64,000 bases of DNA, taken from UBA1426 sp052034085. Its GTDB lineage: Bacteria > Bacillota > Clostridia > Peptostreptococcales > Anaerovoracaceae. Shown one piece after another: positions 54,791-62,115 of the stretch. The DNA lies in the NCBI GenBank assembly GCA_052034085.1, contig JBPOJA010000004.1, positions 3,177-67,176 of the forward strand, given 5' to 3'. Every line of letters starts with the position of its first letter. Position 1 is the stretch's first letter. The notes under the pieces were generated by a model that saw only the letters and a list, made by a program, of their open reading frames with translations, ran no database searches and was not told the origin of the DNA. A program made the translations under genes and the position numbers.

Positions 54791-55929
54791 AATTCTTTGA
54801 GGATATAGTTGAGCAAAGGTCCAAGGACGCTTACATAGTATGCGGGGACAATTACCTGTGTGAGAGAACCCCTGAAAGCACATTTTTTGTATTGTGCGAC
54901 GGCATAGGGTCCGGAGTGTATGCCAATATAGCGGCAATTACATGTGCGAACAGGATGATGGAACTCTACAGGTCGGGAGTGTCTATGCGGGTAATGAGCG
55001 AGATGGTTGCTGATTCCATGCACAAGGCCAGAGAAGAAAAAATCCCGTTTGCAGCTTTCACGGCAGTAAAAATCCTAAGCGACGGACTTTTTTCAATATA
55101 TAATTATGAAGCACCGGATCCTATGATAATAAAGGATGGTTTTGCGGTTCATATGAAGCCCGTAGTTTTCTCTTCAGAATATGAAATGATAGGTGAAACA
55201 ACAGGAAAGCTTGAATATGGAGAAAGCCTCATAATAGTTTCAGACGGCATTACCCAGGCAGGCCTGGGGCAGGGAGCTTCGCTGGGGATCGGAAATATCG
55301 GCCTGGCAGATTATATAAATAGAAGGAGCAAACATAAAGAGGATATACATAAACTGCCTGAAGAAATACTGAATATGTCCTATAGAATAAGCGGACAGAG
55401 GTATGTGGATGATTCCACCGTGGTTGTCCTGCACTGCAGAGAGGCAAAACAGCTGGCAATCCTGTCCGGTCCACCTGCTCTGCGTTCCAGGGATAAAGAG
55501 ATTGTCAATGATTATATCCATTCACCGGGACGCCATGTAATTGCAGGATCTACAACCGCTGATATTGCTGCAAGAGAACTGGACAGGACTGTTACCTTAA
55601 AAGACCCCGGAAACATTATTGGTTCGCCTCCTGAGTACTGCATTGAGGGCATTGACCTGGTCAGTGAAGGAGCAATAATGCTCAATCAGGTATATAATAT
55701 TTTAGATGAAGAAGGCTGTCATGAAGACAGCGGTTCAGCTGTGGAAAGACTGTGCGCCATGATGCTTGGGTCAGATATAATTACCTTTTTTATCGGCAGT
55801 GTTGTAAATGAGGCCCATGATTCAATGGTCTTCAGACAGGCAGGTATCAGACCCCGCATGGCTGTTGTACAGTTGATTGCAGAAAAGCTCAGAGCCAAAG
55901 GCAAGCTGGTAGTTGAAAAGAAGTATTGA
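54787..55929 (+). CDS. SpoIIE-type PP2C serine/threonine phosphatase
   Basis: 380 residues, TTG start within the previous stop (TTGA). The PP2C metal motifs CDGIGSG (37-43) and VSDGITQAG (near 151-159) are present, followed by DDSTVVVLH. A C-terminal stretch of about 120 residues lacks an obvious domain. Such phosphatases accompany group C [FeFe] sensory hydrogenases, so this is probably the output arm of the PAS-hydrogenase. Its substrate, perhaps an anti-sigma-antagonist or other phosphoprotein, is not in the window. Confidence 0.88.
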   Translation: MKFFEDIVEQRSKDAYIVCGDNYLCERTPESTFFVLCDGIGSGVYANIAAITCANRMMELYRSGVSMRVMSEMVADSMHKAREEKIPFAAFTAVKILSDGLFSIYNYEAPDPMIIKDGFAVHMKPVVFSSEYEMIGETTGKLEYGESLIIVSDGITQAGLGQGASLGIGNIGLADYINRRSKHKEDIHKLPEEILNMSYRISGQRYVDDSTVVVLHCREAKQLAILSGPPALRSRDKEIVNDYIHSPGRHVIAGSTTADIAARELDRTVTLKDPGNIIGSPPEYCIEGIDLVSEGAIMLNQVYNILDEEGCHEDSGSAVERLCAMMLGSDIITFFIGSVVNEAHDSMVFRQAGIRPRMAVVQLIAEKLRAKGKLVVEKKY

Positions 55930-55954
55930 CAAACAAAGCCTTCTTTGAGAAAAT
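55926..55954 (+). promoter_or_regulatory. predicted promoter of the EET operon
   Basis: Perfect TTGACA at 55926-55931, overlapping the phosphatase stop codon, a 17-bp spacer and GAAAAT at 55949-55954. GGAGGAGG and the ndh2 ATG follow. Read-through from the hydrogenase operon is also possible. Confidence 0.55.
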
Positions 55955-55981
55955 GTATCATATTTTATGGAGGAGGTCGGC

Positions 55982-58006
55982 ATGGAAACAAAGACCAAGA
56001 TTGTTGTTATCGGTGCTGGATACGCAGGTATTCTCACCGCAAAAAAGCTTGCGAAAAAATTTAGAAAAAACGACGATGTGCAAATTACCGTCGTGGACAA
56101 AAACCCATTTCATGCTTTATTGACAGAACTGCACGAAGTGGCGGCAAACAGGGTTGACGAAGACAGCATAAGAGTCAGCCTGAAAAAAGTATTTGCCGGA
56201 AGAAAAGTGGATGTCAGATTAGATACAATTACATCTTTTGACTTCGATAACAAGAAAGCAATTGGCAAGGATGCTGTTTATGAATATGATTATTTAGTTT
56301 TAAGTGCGGGATCCAAACCCACATTTTTTGGTGTCCCCGGGGCAGAGCAATATTCGTTTAAACTCTGGTCCTATGACGATGCAGTAATCATCCGTCACCA
56401 TCTTATCAACCTGTTCAGAAGAGCATGCCGCATCTCGGATGTGGAGGAACGCAGGAAACTACTATCCATCTTCATTGTAGGCGCAGGATTCACGGGAGTG
56501 GAAATGGCTGGAGAACTGGCCGAATATCTGCCCATAATCTGTGACAAATTTGAAATTGACAGAGAAGACGTAAGTATTAATCTGGTTGATATTTTAGACA
56601 GAACCATACCTAACCTTCCAGCGGAATTATCCGTCAAAGTTGAAAAGCGCCTGACAAAAATGGGAGTCAACTTGATTCTCGGAGCTAATGTGTGTGCTAT
56701 AGGTGAGGATTTTATCGAAACAAAAGCTGCAGGAACAGAAGTATGTACCAGGAGAATCGCATCTACAGTAATATGGGGTGCCGGCATTGAAAGCGCAGAT
56801 ATTACAGGTGAAGCCGCCAAGGTACTTGAGTCAGCCAACAGAGGCAGGATTAAAATAGATTCTAATCTTCGCTCAATAGATTATCCGGATGTGTTCGTAA
56901 TCGGAGATAACATGCTCTATACGCCTGAGGGTCAGGACAGGCCTGTTCCCCAGGTGGTTGAGAACTGCGAGCACAGTGCCGCAACCGCAGCCCACAACCT
57001 GGAAGTGCTTGTAACAGGCAAGGGCGAACTGGAGGATTATAATCCAAAATTCCATGGGTTTATGGTGTGCATAGGCGGTCGCTACGGTGTGGCCAGAGTA
57101 GGGTTCCCCAACTTCATGGTCAACCTTCCTTCTTTCTTTGCCATGATGGCAAAGCATATGATCAATATGATTTATTTCATCCAGGTTTTGGGATGGAATA
57201 AAGTCTGGAGCTACAGCAAGCATGAATTCTTCACTATACGTCATTGCAGGAGCTATGTGGGCGGCCATTTCTCCAACAGGACACCAAGTTTCCTTTTGGC
57301 ACCATTGAGAGTATGGCTTGGAATGGTCTGGCTTTATGAGGGCATAATGAAAATCACCGAAGGCTGGCTGAGTTCACCCAAACTGGTGGGATTCTTCGGA
57401 GGTGCCAGAGCCTGGTATGACAGCATTGTGGGTGGTGGAGGAGGAGACGGAGTTTCCGGTGCCACTGATGCGGCTGCAGGAGCAGCAGATGCAGTGGCGG
57501 CTGCAACGGATGCAGTTTCGGCGGCCACAGGCGCAGGGGATGCGGTAGTTTCTGCTGGTACAGCCATTATTAACTGGGATATTTTCGGACTGATAAAAAT
57601 CATGTTCGTCAGCGGCAAAGAAATTTTGCATTCAGGTCTTAGCGATTTTGCATTTAAATTTGATATTCCTTTAATGAACTGGTTTGTGGATAAGGTGGTA
57701 TTATCCAGTGACGGCATGCAGGTGTTCATGCAGACCGGAATTGTAATTGCCGAAGTTATGATAGGAATTGCGTTAATCCTTGGGCTTTTTACTACACCGG
57801 CGTCGGGACTTTCACTGATACTTCAGTTCATGTTTATTTGCACAACGGGCTTATATCTGGGGACCTTCTGGATGATTTTCGCCGCCATAGCTGTTCTGAT
57901 AGCGGGTGGAAGGGCATTCGGACTGGATTATTACGCTATGCCAGTACTTAAGGAGGCTTGGGCCAAGATACCATTAGTTAGGAAGCTGTACATATATAAT
58001 GACTAA
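55982..58006 (+). CDS. ndh2: type II NADH dehydrogenase with membrane C-terminal domain, EET type
   Basis: 674 residues. The N-terminal part is a non-proton-pumping NADH:quinone oxidoreductase with FAD motif IGAGYAG (10-16), NADH motif VGAGFTGVEMAGELAEYL (near 165-182) and VFVIGDNM. The C-terminal half carries DoxX-like membrane helices (LRVWLGMVWLYEGIMK and the last about 100 residues). It is interrupted by an Ala/Thr/Asp-rich stretch with ATDA repeats (about 483-528). In Listeria EET an extended Ndh2 passes electrons from NADH to demethylmenaquinone. ATG at 55982 chosen for GGAGGAGG (55969-55976). Overlaps dmkB by 8 nt. Confidence 0.92.
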   Translation: METKTKIVVIGAGYAGILTAKKLAKKFRKNDDVQITVVDKNPFHALLTELHEVAANRVDEDSIRVSLKKVFAGRKVDVRLDTITSFDFDNKKAIGKDAVYEYDYLVLSAGSKPTFFGVPGAEQYSFKLWSYDDAVIIRHHLINLFRRACRISDVEERRKLLSIFIVGAGFTGVEMAGELAEYLPIICDKFEIDREDVSINLVDILDRTIPNLPAELSVKVEKRLTKMGVNLILGANVCAIGEDFIETKAAGTEVCTRRIASTVIWGAGIESADITGEAAKVLESANRGRIKIDSNLRSIDYPDVFVIGDNMLYTPEGQDRPVPQVVENCEHSAATAAHNLEVLVTGKGELEDYNPKFHGFMVCIGGRYGVARVGFPNFMVNLPSFFAMMAKHMINMIYFIQVLGWNKVWSYSKHEFFTIRHCRSYVGGHFSNRTPSFLLAPLRVWLGMVWLYEGIMKITEGWLSSPKLVGFFGGARAWYDSIVGGGGGDGVSGATDAAAGAADAVAAATDAVSAATGAGDAVVSAGTAIINWDIFGLIKIMFVSGKEILHSGLSDFAFKFDIPLMNWFVDKVVLSSDGMQVFMQTGIVIAEVMIGIALILGLFTTPASGLSLILQFMFICTTGLYLGTFWMIFAAIAVLIAGGRAFGLDYYAMPVLKEAWAKIPLVRKLYIYND

Positions 58007-58958
58007 AGAAACGAAAAAATTAAGTTACGAAGAAGGATATAAACAAGTTAAAATTGAGGTAGATAGGATCCTATCTACCTCACCTTTTGTTATCAGGGAA
58101 TACATGGCTCATCTGGCTCTTACCACCGGGAAGTTTGTAAGAACCCAGGCTTTGCTTATTGCAGCCATGGATGAGGAGGACCTTATCCACCCCGATGCTG
58201 TGAAAATGGCAGCTGCGATTGAATTAATCCACCTTGCCACTCTTGTTCATGATGACATAATAGACAACGCAGAAATAAGAAGAGGCGAATTATCGTTACA
58301 GAAAAAATATGGCAGACGCACAGCTGTAATTTGTGGTGACTACCTGTTGGCAGTGGCTATGAAAACCGCATCCAAGACAGTGCAAATCGAAAGTTATGTG
58401 AAGCGGAATATTCCGGATTATCTAAGCAAAGTCTGCCTGGGTGAATTGAGCCAGCATGTGCATAATGGTAACTTTAATCTATCACCTTTTCGCTATCTGA
58501 AAATTATTGCGGGGAAGACAGCGGCACTTTTTGAGGGTGCTTTTCATGGAGGAGCTCTGCTGTCTTCTGAAGATGACAAGGTTGTTAAAAAGTACGCGAA
58601 ACTGGGGAAATATGTTGGCATGATATTCCAGCTTACAGATGATTGCATGGATTTTGAGGCCACAGAACAGACTGCACTGAAGCCAGTTAAATCAGATTTT
58701 GACCAGAATGTAATTACTTTGCCATTAATTGAGGCTTTGAGAAAGGTAGCAGACCTGAAAAATGAAGCCGAAACCGGTCTTTTGAGCAGAGAAAGAATCG
58801 ACGAAGCAGTAGGAAAATCCGGAGGCATTGAATACACCAGAAAGATTGCCATGAAATATTACAACAAGTCACTGAAAATCATTAACAGCCTGCACATAAG
58901 TCAGAATAAGAGAGCTAAGCTCCTGGATATTGTAAACATGGCATATAGGGTGTTTTAG
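57999..58958 (+). CDS. dmkB: polyprenyl diphosphate synthase (DmkB type)
   Basis: 319 residues, trans-isoprenyl diphosphate synthase fold. The first Asp-rich motif HDDIID is at 84-89 and the second, DDCMD, at 214-218; GKFVRTQ and GDYLLA are also present. It makes the isoprenoid tail for the quinone used in extracellular electron transfer. The gene begins inside the ndh2 end and is followed 10 nt later by the prenyltransferase. Its 5' part contains a perfect 28-bp palindrome (58055-58082). Confidence 0.92.
   Translation: MTKETKKLSYEEGYKQVKIEVDRILSTSPFVIREYMAHLALTTGKFVRTQALLIAAMDEEDLIHPDAVKMAAAIELIHLATLVHDDIIDNAEIRRGELSLQKKYGRRTAVICGDYLLAVAMKTASKTVQIESYVKRNIPDYLSKVCLGELSQHVHNGNFNLSPFRYLKIIAGKTAALFEGAFHGGALLSSEDDKVVKKYAKLGKYVGMIFQLTDDCMDFEATEQTALKPVKSDFDQNVITLPLIEALRKVADLKNEAETGLLSRERIDEAVGKSGGIEYTRKIAMKYYNKSLKIINSLHISQNKRAKLLDIVNMAYRVF
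58055..58082. repeat. perfect 28-bp palindrome inside dmkB
   Basis: TGAGGTAGATAGGA joined to its exact reverse complement, centred on GGATCC with no loop. It codes for residues 19-28 of DmkB, is not followed by a T-run and is conserved in both arms. It could be an operator-like site or a cruciform; no function can be assigned. Confidence 0.8.
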
Positions 58959-58968
58959 GAGAATTCGC

Positions 58969-59871
58969 TTGATTTCCAGATTTTTTAACTATGTCGAAAT
59001 TAAAACAAAAATAACCAGCGTGTTTCCATTTTTTATGGTAATAGGTTTTATTCTGTATAAAGGCTTTACCATAAGGATATGGGCGAGCCTGGTGTTTTTC
59101 TGCGGTATGTTTTTGTTCGATCTCACCACGACTACCATTAACAATTACATAGATACCAAGACAAACAATAAGCCCCTCCCTTACGAAAGAAGGAAGGCCC
59201 TGACCATAACTTATGTTTTGTTCGGAATCAGTGCCTTATTGGGTCTTTATCTGGTACTGATGACAGATTGGGTGGTGCTTATTCTGGGAGGCATATGCTT
59301 CCTGGGAGGGGTCTTTTACACTTACGGGCCCGTGCCGATTTCAAGACAGCCCCTGGGGGAACTTTTTTCGGGATTTTTTTATGGCTTCATGATTCCTCTC
59401 ATTTTATTTTATGTAAATATGCCGGACAACTATTTCTTCAGCCTGGGTTGGGATGAGGGTAATCTGAAAATCAGCCTGGCTCTTTGGCCTGTCCTGGAGC
59501 TGGTTCTGCTTTCGGTGGCACCTGTAATGTGTACAGCCAATATAATGCTTGCAAACAATATATGCGATCTGGAGAGAGATGTGGCCGTAGGAAGGCACAC
59601 CCTGCCATATTATATAGGTGGCCATGCCTTACATCTGTTTAAGTGGCTGTACTATACAATTTATGTTGTGTGGATTATTATGGTTATGCTAAAAATCCTT
59701 CATCCTGTATGTCTGCTCGGCCTTTTAAGCATTTTCCCTGTTAGAAAGAATATTTATGAGTTCTTTGAGCTACAGATTAAGGAAACTACTTTTCTTACTT
59801 CCATCAAAAATTATGTTATTATTATGAGTGCTATGAATATATCAATCTGGTTGAGCATTTTGTTCCGGTGA
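58969..59871 (+). CDS. dmkA: UbiA-family prenyltransferase (DmkA type)
   Basis: 300 residues, TTG start with AGGAGA upstream. An integral membrane prenyltransferase with the two substrate/Mg-binding motifs NNYIDTKTNN (about 58-67) and NNICDLERD (about 196-204). In EET loci the enzyme attaches the polyprenyl chain to 1,4-dihydroxy-2-naphthoate, giving the dedicated demethylmenaquinone. No men genes are in the window, so the naphthoate must be made elsewhere or taken up. The stop overlaps an alternative GTG start of eetA. Confidence 0.9.
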   Translation: MISRFFNYVEIKTKITSVFPFFMVIGFILYKGFTIRIWASLVFFCGMFLFDLTTTTINNYIDTKTNNKPLPYERRKALTITYVLFGISALLGLYLVLMTDWVVLILGGICFLGGVFYTYGPVPISRQPLGELFSGFFYGFMIPLILFYVNMPDNYFFSLGWDEGNLKISLALWPVLELVLLSVAPVMCTANIMLANNICDLERDVAVGRHTLPYYIGGHALHLFKWLYYTIYVVWIIMVMLKILHPVCLLGLLSIFPVRKNIYEFFELQIKETTFLTSIKNYVIIMSAMNISIWLSILFR

Positions 59872-59879
59872 GGCTTGGG

Positions 59880-60269
59880 ATGAAGTTTTACAAAAAGACA
59901 GATCTCATTATAATAGCAGCTATTGTGGCTATAGCCGCAGCAGCCTTTTTTATTCAAAACATTCTGGCAGACGAGGATGGGGTAAAGGCGGAAATCTATT
60001 ATTTTTCCGAACTGATAAAGGAAGTTGATCTCGAAAAAGACAGGGGGCTGGAAATAGTTGTGCCCCAGAATGAGAATGTAATCATCAGGGTGGATGAGGA
60101 AGGCAGGATTGCCTTTATTGCATCGGATTGTCCGGATAAAATATGTATAAAAACGGGGAAACTGCATAGAACAGGCGAGTACGCAGCTTGTCTCCCCAAT
60201 GGAGTAATCGTTAAAATAGTGAGGAAGGGCCAAGTCTCAGAAGATGATGCCGACATTATTGTGGAATGA
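59880..60269 (+). CDS. eetA: EetA: NusG domain II protein, membrane anchored
   Basis: 129 residues. An N-terminal membrane helix (about 8-26) is followed by a NusG domain II-like beta domain facing outward. Conserved cysteines are in SDCPDKIC (C84, C89) and AACLPNGV (C104). EetA is required for EET in Listeria; its chemistry is not settled. I prefer ATG at 59880 over GTG at 59868, which would overlap dmkA. The end overlaps eetB by 4 nt. Confidence 0.87.
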   Translation: MKFYKKTDLIIIAAIVAIAAAAFFIQNILADEDGVKAEIYYFSELIKEVDLEKDRGLEIVVPQNENVIIRVDEEGRIAFIASDCPDKICIKTGKLHRTGEYAACLPNGVIVKIVRKGQVSEDDADIIVE

Positions 60270-60766
60270 GTAAAACGAAATCACTTACACTGACAGCAAT
60301 GATATTTGCCGTGGCCCTGGTTTTGGCCATAGTGGAAAATATGTTACCGCCCCTTCCGCTGGCTTTACCCGGGGTGAAATTTGGATTATCCAATATTGCA
60401 GTTATGTATGCCCTGTTTTTCGTAGGGCCGAAAAGGGCTTATGCTATAGCTGTGTTAAAAGGATTTTTTGTATTTATAACAAGAGGAATAATTGCTATGT
60501 CATTAAGCTTGACAGGAGGGTTGCTTTCTGTCACAACAATGGCGGTTTTTTTATTTTTCTATAAAGAAAAAGTGTCTTACCTGGTGTTGAGCATTTTAGG
60601 TGGCATTTCCCATAACATAGGACAGTTCCTGGTAATAATGGTCTTATATGCAGGAGTCAATATGTTGCCCTATCTGCCGATTTTGCTTATATCAGGCTTA
60701 GTCGCGGGTATAATAACCTCAACCTTGCTTAAGGCTATTCTTCCGGCCCTTAAAAGGCTTGGATAA
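60266..60766 (+). CDS. eetB: EetB: Gx transporter family membrane protein
   Basis: 166 residues with about five membrane helices. The conserved segment LPPLPLALPGVKFGLSNI and the following LSLTGGLLS resemble ECF-type S components (Gx family, often labelled heptaprenyl diphosphate synthase component I). In the EET locus EetB works with EetA between the quinone pool and the surface flavoprotein. The start overlaps the eetA stop (ATGA). 43 nt separate it from the first lipoprotein gene. Confidence 0.88.
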   Translation: MSKTKSLTLTAMIFAVALVLAIVENMLPPLPLALPGVKFGLSNIAVMYALFFVGPKRAYAIAVLKGFFVFITRGIIAMSLSLTGGLLSVTTMAVFLFFYKEKVSYLVLSILGGISHNIGQFLVIMVLYAGVNMLPYLPILLISGLVAGIITSTLLKAILPALKRLG

Positions 60767-60809
60767 ATATTGTAATTTGAAAAGTAATACTAAAGGAGAA
60801 AGAAACAGT

Positions 60810-61880
60810 ATGTAAAGAAAGTTAGCTCTATTATTAATTTTAGCCCTTATGTTGATGGCTTTTGCAGCCTGTGGCGGCGGTAATGGCGGCGACAATGGCG
60901 GCAATGATGCTGATGTGGAAGAAGACGGCGGCGAAGATGTCGTTGAAACAGGCTCGGTAAAAACGGGTATGGCCGTTATTTCCGGCATTGGAAGGTCTTC
61001 TGACGCAGGCGATAGAAATGGTATTGCCCAGGCAGATTCCACAGTAGTGGCTGTAACAGTTGACGAAAATGGCGTTATCACAAACTGCACAATCGACCAT
61101 TCCATGGCAGTAATGGAATTTTCAGCTGACGGAAAAATGCTCTCACCAAAGGGGACAGCTTTCGCATCGAAAAACGAGCTTGGAGATGATTATGGCATGA
61201 GAAAAGCTTCCCCAATCGGAAGAGAATGGAACGAGCAGACTGACGATTTGGCAGACTATGTAATCGGCAAAACCCTGGCTGAAGTTAAAGGCATAGCTCT
61301 TACAGAGGAAGGTTCACCGGCTGATGAAGATTTGGCTTCAAGCGTTACCGTTACGGTTACCACCTATCTTGATGCTATAGAAAAAGCTGTTAATAATGCA
61401 CAATCTTTGGGAGCTTCCGCCGCTGATAAAATAGGTATTGGCATCCTTACATCTGTTGACAACAACTATTCAAAAGATGCCAGTGCAGACGGAAATGGCA
61501 CTTTGTTGGCAGCCTCTTATTATGCAGTAGTTACAGTAAACGATGCAGGTGTTGTTACAAGCGCCATAATTGATGCTTCAGAAGTGGGCGTGAATTTCAC
61601 AGCCGACGGGAAAATAGCATCTGACCTGGGACAGACATTTAAAACCAAAGTGGAATTAGGCGATGATTATGGCATGAAAAAAGCTTCACCCATTGGCAAG
61701 GAATGGAATGAACAGGCTCAGGCCTTTGCAGCTTATGTAACAGGGAAAAGCTTAGCTGAGATTAAGGGAATAGCAATAAGCGAAGGTCATGCAACAGATG
61801 AAGACCTGGCATCCAGTGTGACTGTGGCTGTTACCCCTCTTATGATGAGCGTGGAGAAAGCTTTCGGATTTTTGAGATAG
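60810..61880 (+). CDS. two-domain EET-associated lipoprotein, in-frame stop at codon 2
   Basis: AAAGGAG is followed by ATG TAA AGA AAG TTA, whereas the paralogue at 62116 reads ATG AAG AAA AAG TTA. One base change (AAA to TAA at 60813) would account for the stop. Reading past it gives a typical lipoprotein signal peptide ending FAAC, an acidic/Gly linker and two repeated domains. Each domain has GMAVIS- or GIGILT-like starts, ASPIG(R/K)EWNEQ and a final DEDLASSVTV. The only open start, ATG at 60849, would destroy the signal peptide. It sits at the PplA position of the EET operon. Either a nonsense mutant, a sequence error or an unusual start; the body is intact. Confidence 0.72.
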
Positions 61881-61902
61881 TAAACATTTATGTCAATCTT
61901 AT

Positions 61903-61930
61903 AAAAACAGCGGAAATTTCCGCTGTTTTT
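61903..61930 (+). terminator. terminator of the EET operon
   Basis: AAAAACAGCGGAAA joined to its exact reverse complement and ending in TTTTTT, 23 nt after the lipoprotein stop. A clear Rho-independent terminator, A-rich on the other strand as well. Confidence 0.9.
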
Positions 61931-61966
61931 TATGTCCTGCCAGAAAATAATATGCTGACATTTCGC

Positions 61967-61995
61967 TTGACAGCAGATTAACTTTCTGTCACAAT
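61967..61995 (+). promoter_or_regulatory. predicted promoter of the second lipoprotein gene
   Basis: TTGACA, a 17-bp spacer and CACAAT, about 120 bp before the ATG at 62116. The 235-bp gap also holds the upstream terminator and a small CCCGGTT/AACCGGG hairpin (62042-62061). The gene can therefore be expressed separately from the EET operon. Confidence 0.5.
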
Positions 61996-62115
61996 AATGT
62001 CAGTTTGTTTATTTTTACACAAAGATAAAATCAGGCTATTCTCCCGGTTCTTAAAAACCGGGCTGAGGATATAGTAATCTTAATGAGGAATATTTTAAAA
62101 GGAGAAAGAAAGAGA

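Larger units (their letters stand above)
30413..60824. repeat. right arm of the inverted repeat (probably the authentic copy)
   Basis: Mirror of 1-30412. This arm continues without a break into 60825-64000. The eetB gene is followed by a ribosome-binding site and a lipoprotein gene whose paralogue lies further downstream, so the right-hand junction reads as natural gene order. Base 60824 falls at the end of codon 5 of that lipoprotein gene. Whether pairing continues beyond 60824 cannot be tested, because the partner bases would lie left of the window. Confidence 0.97.

Noticed and set aside
1..60824. Treating the left-arm genes as independent paralogues
   Set aside because: They are exact mirror copies at constant coordinate sum, so they carry no independent evolutionary information.
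62042..62061. CCCGGTT/AACCGGG hairpin as riboswitch or terminator
   Set aside because: Only a 7-bp stem, with no T-run and no recognisable riboswitch core around it.
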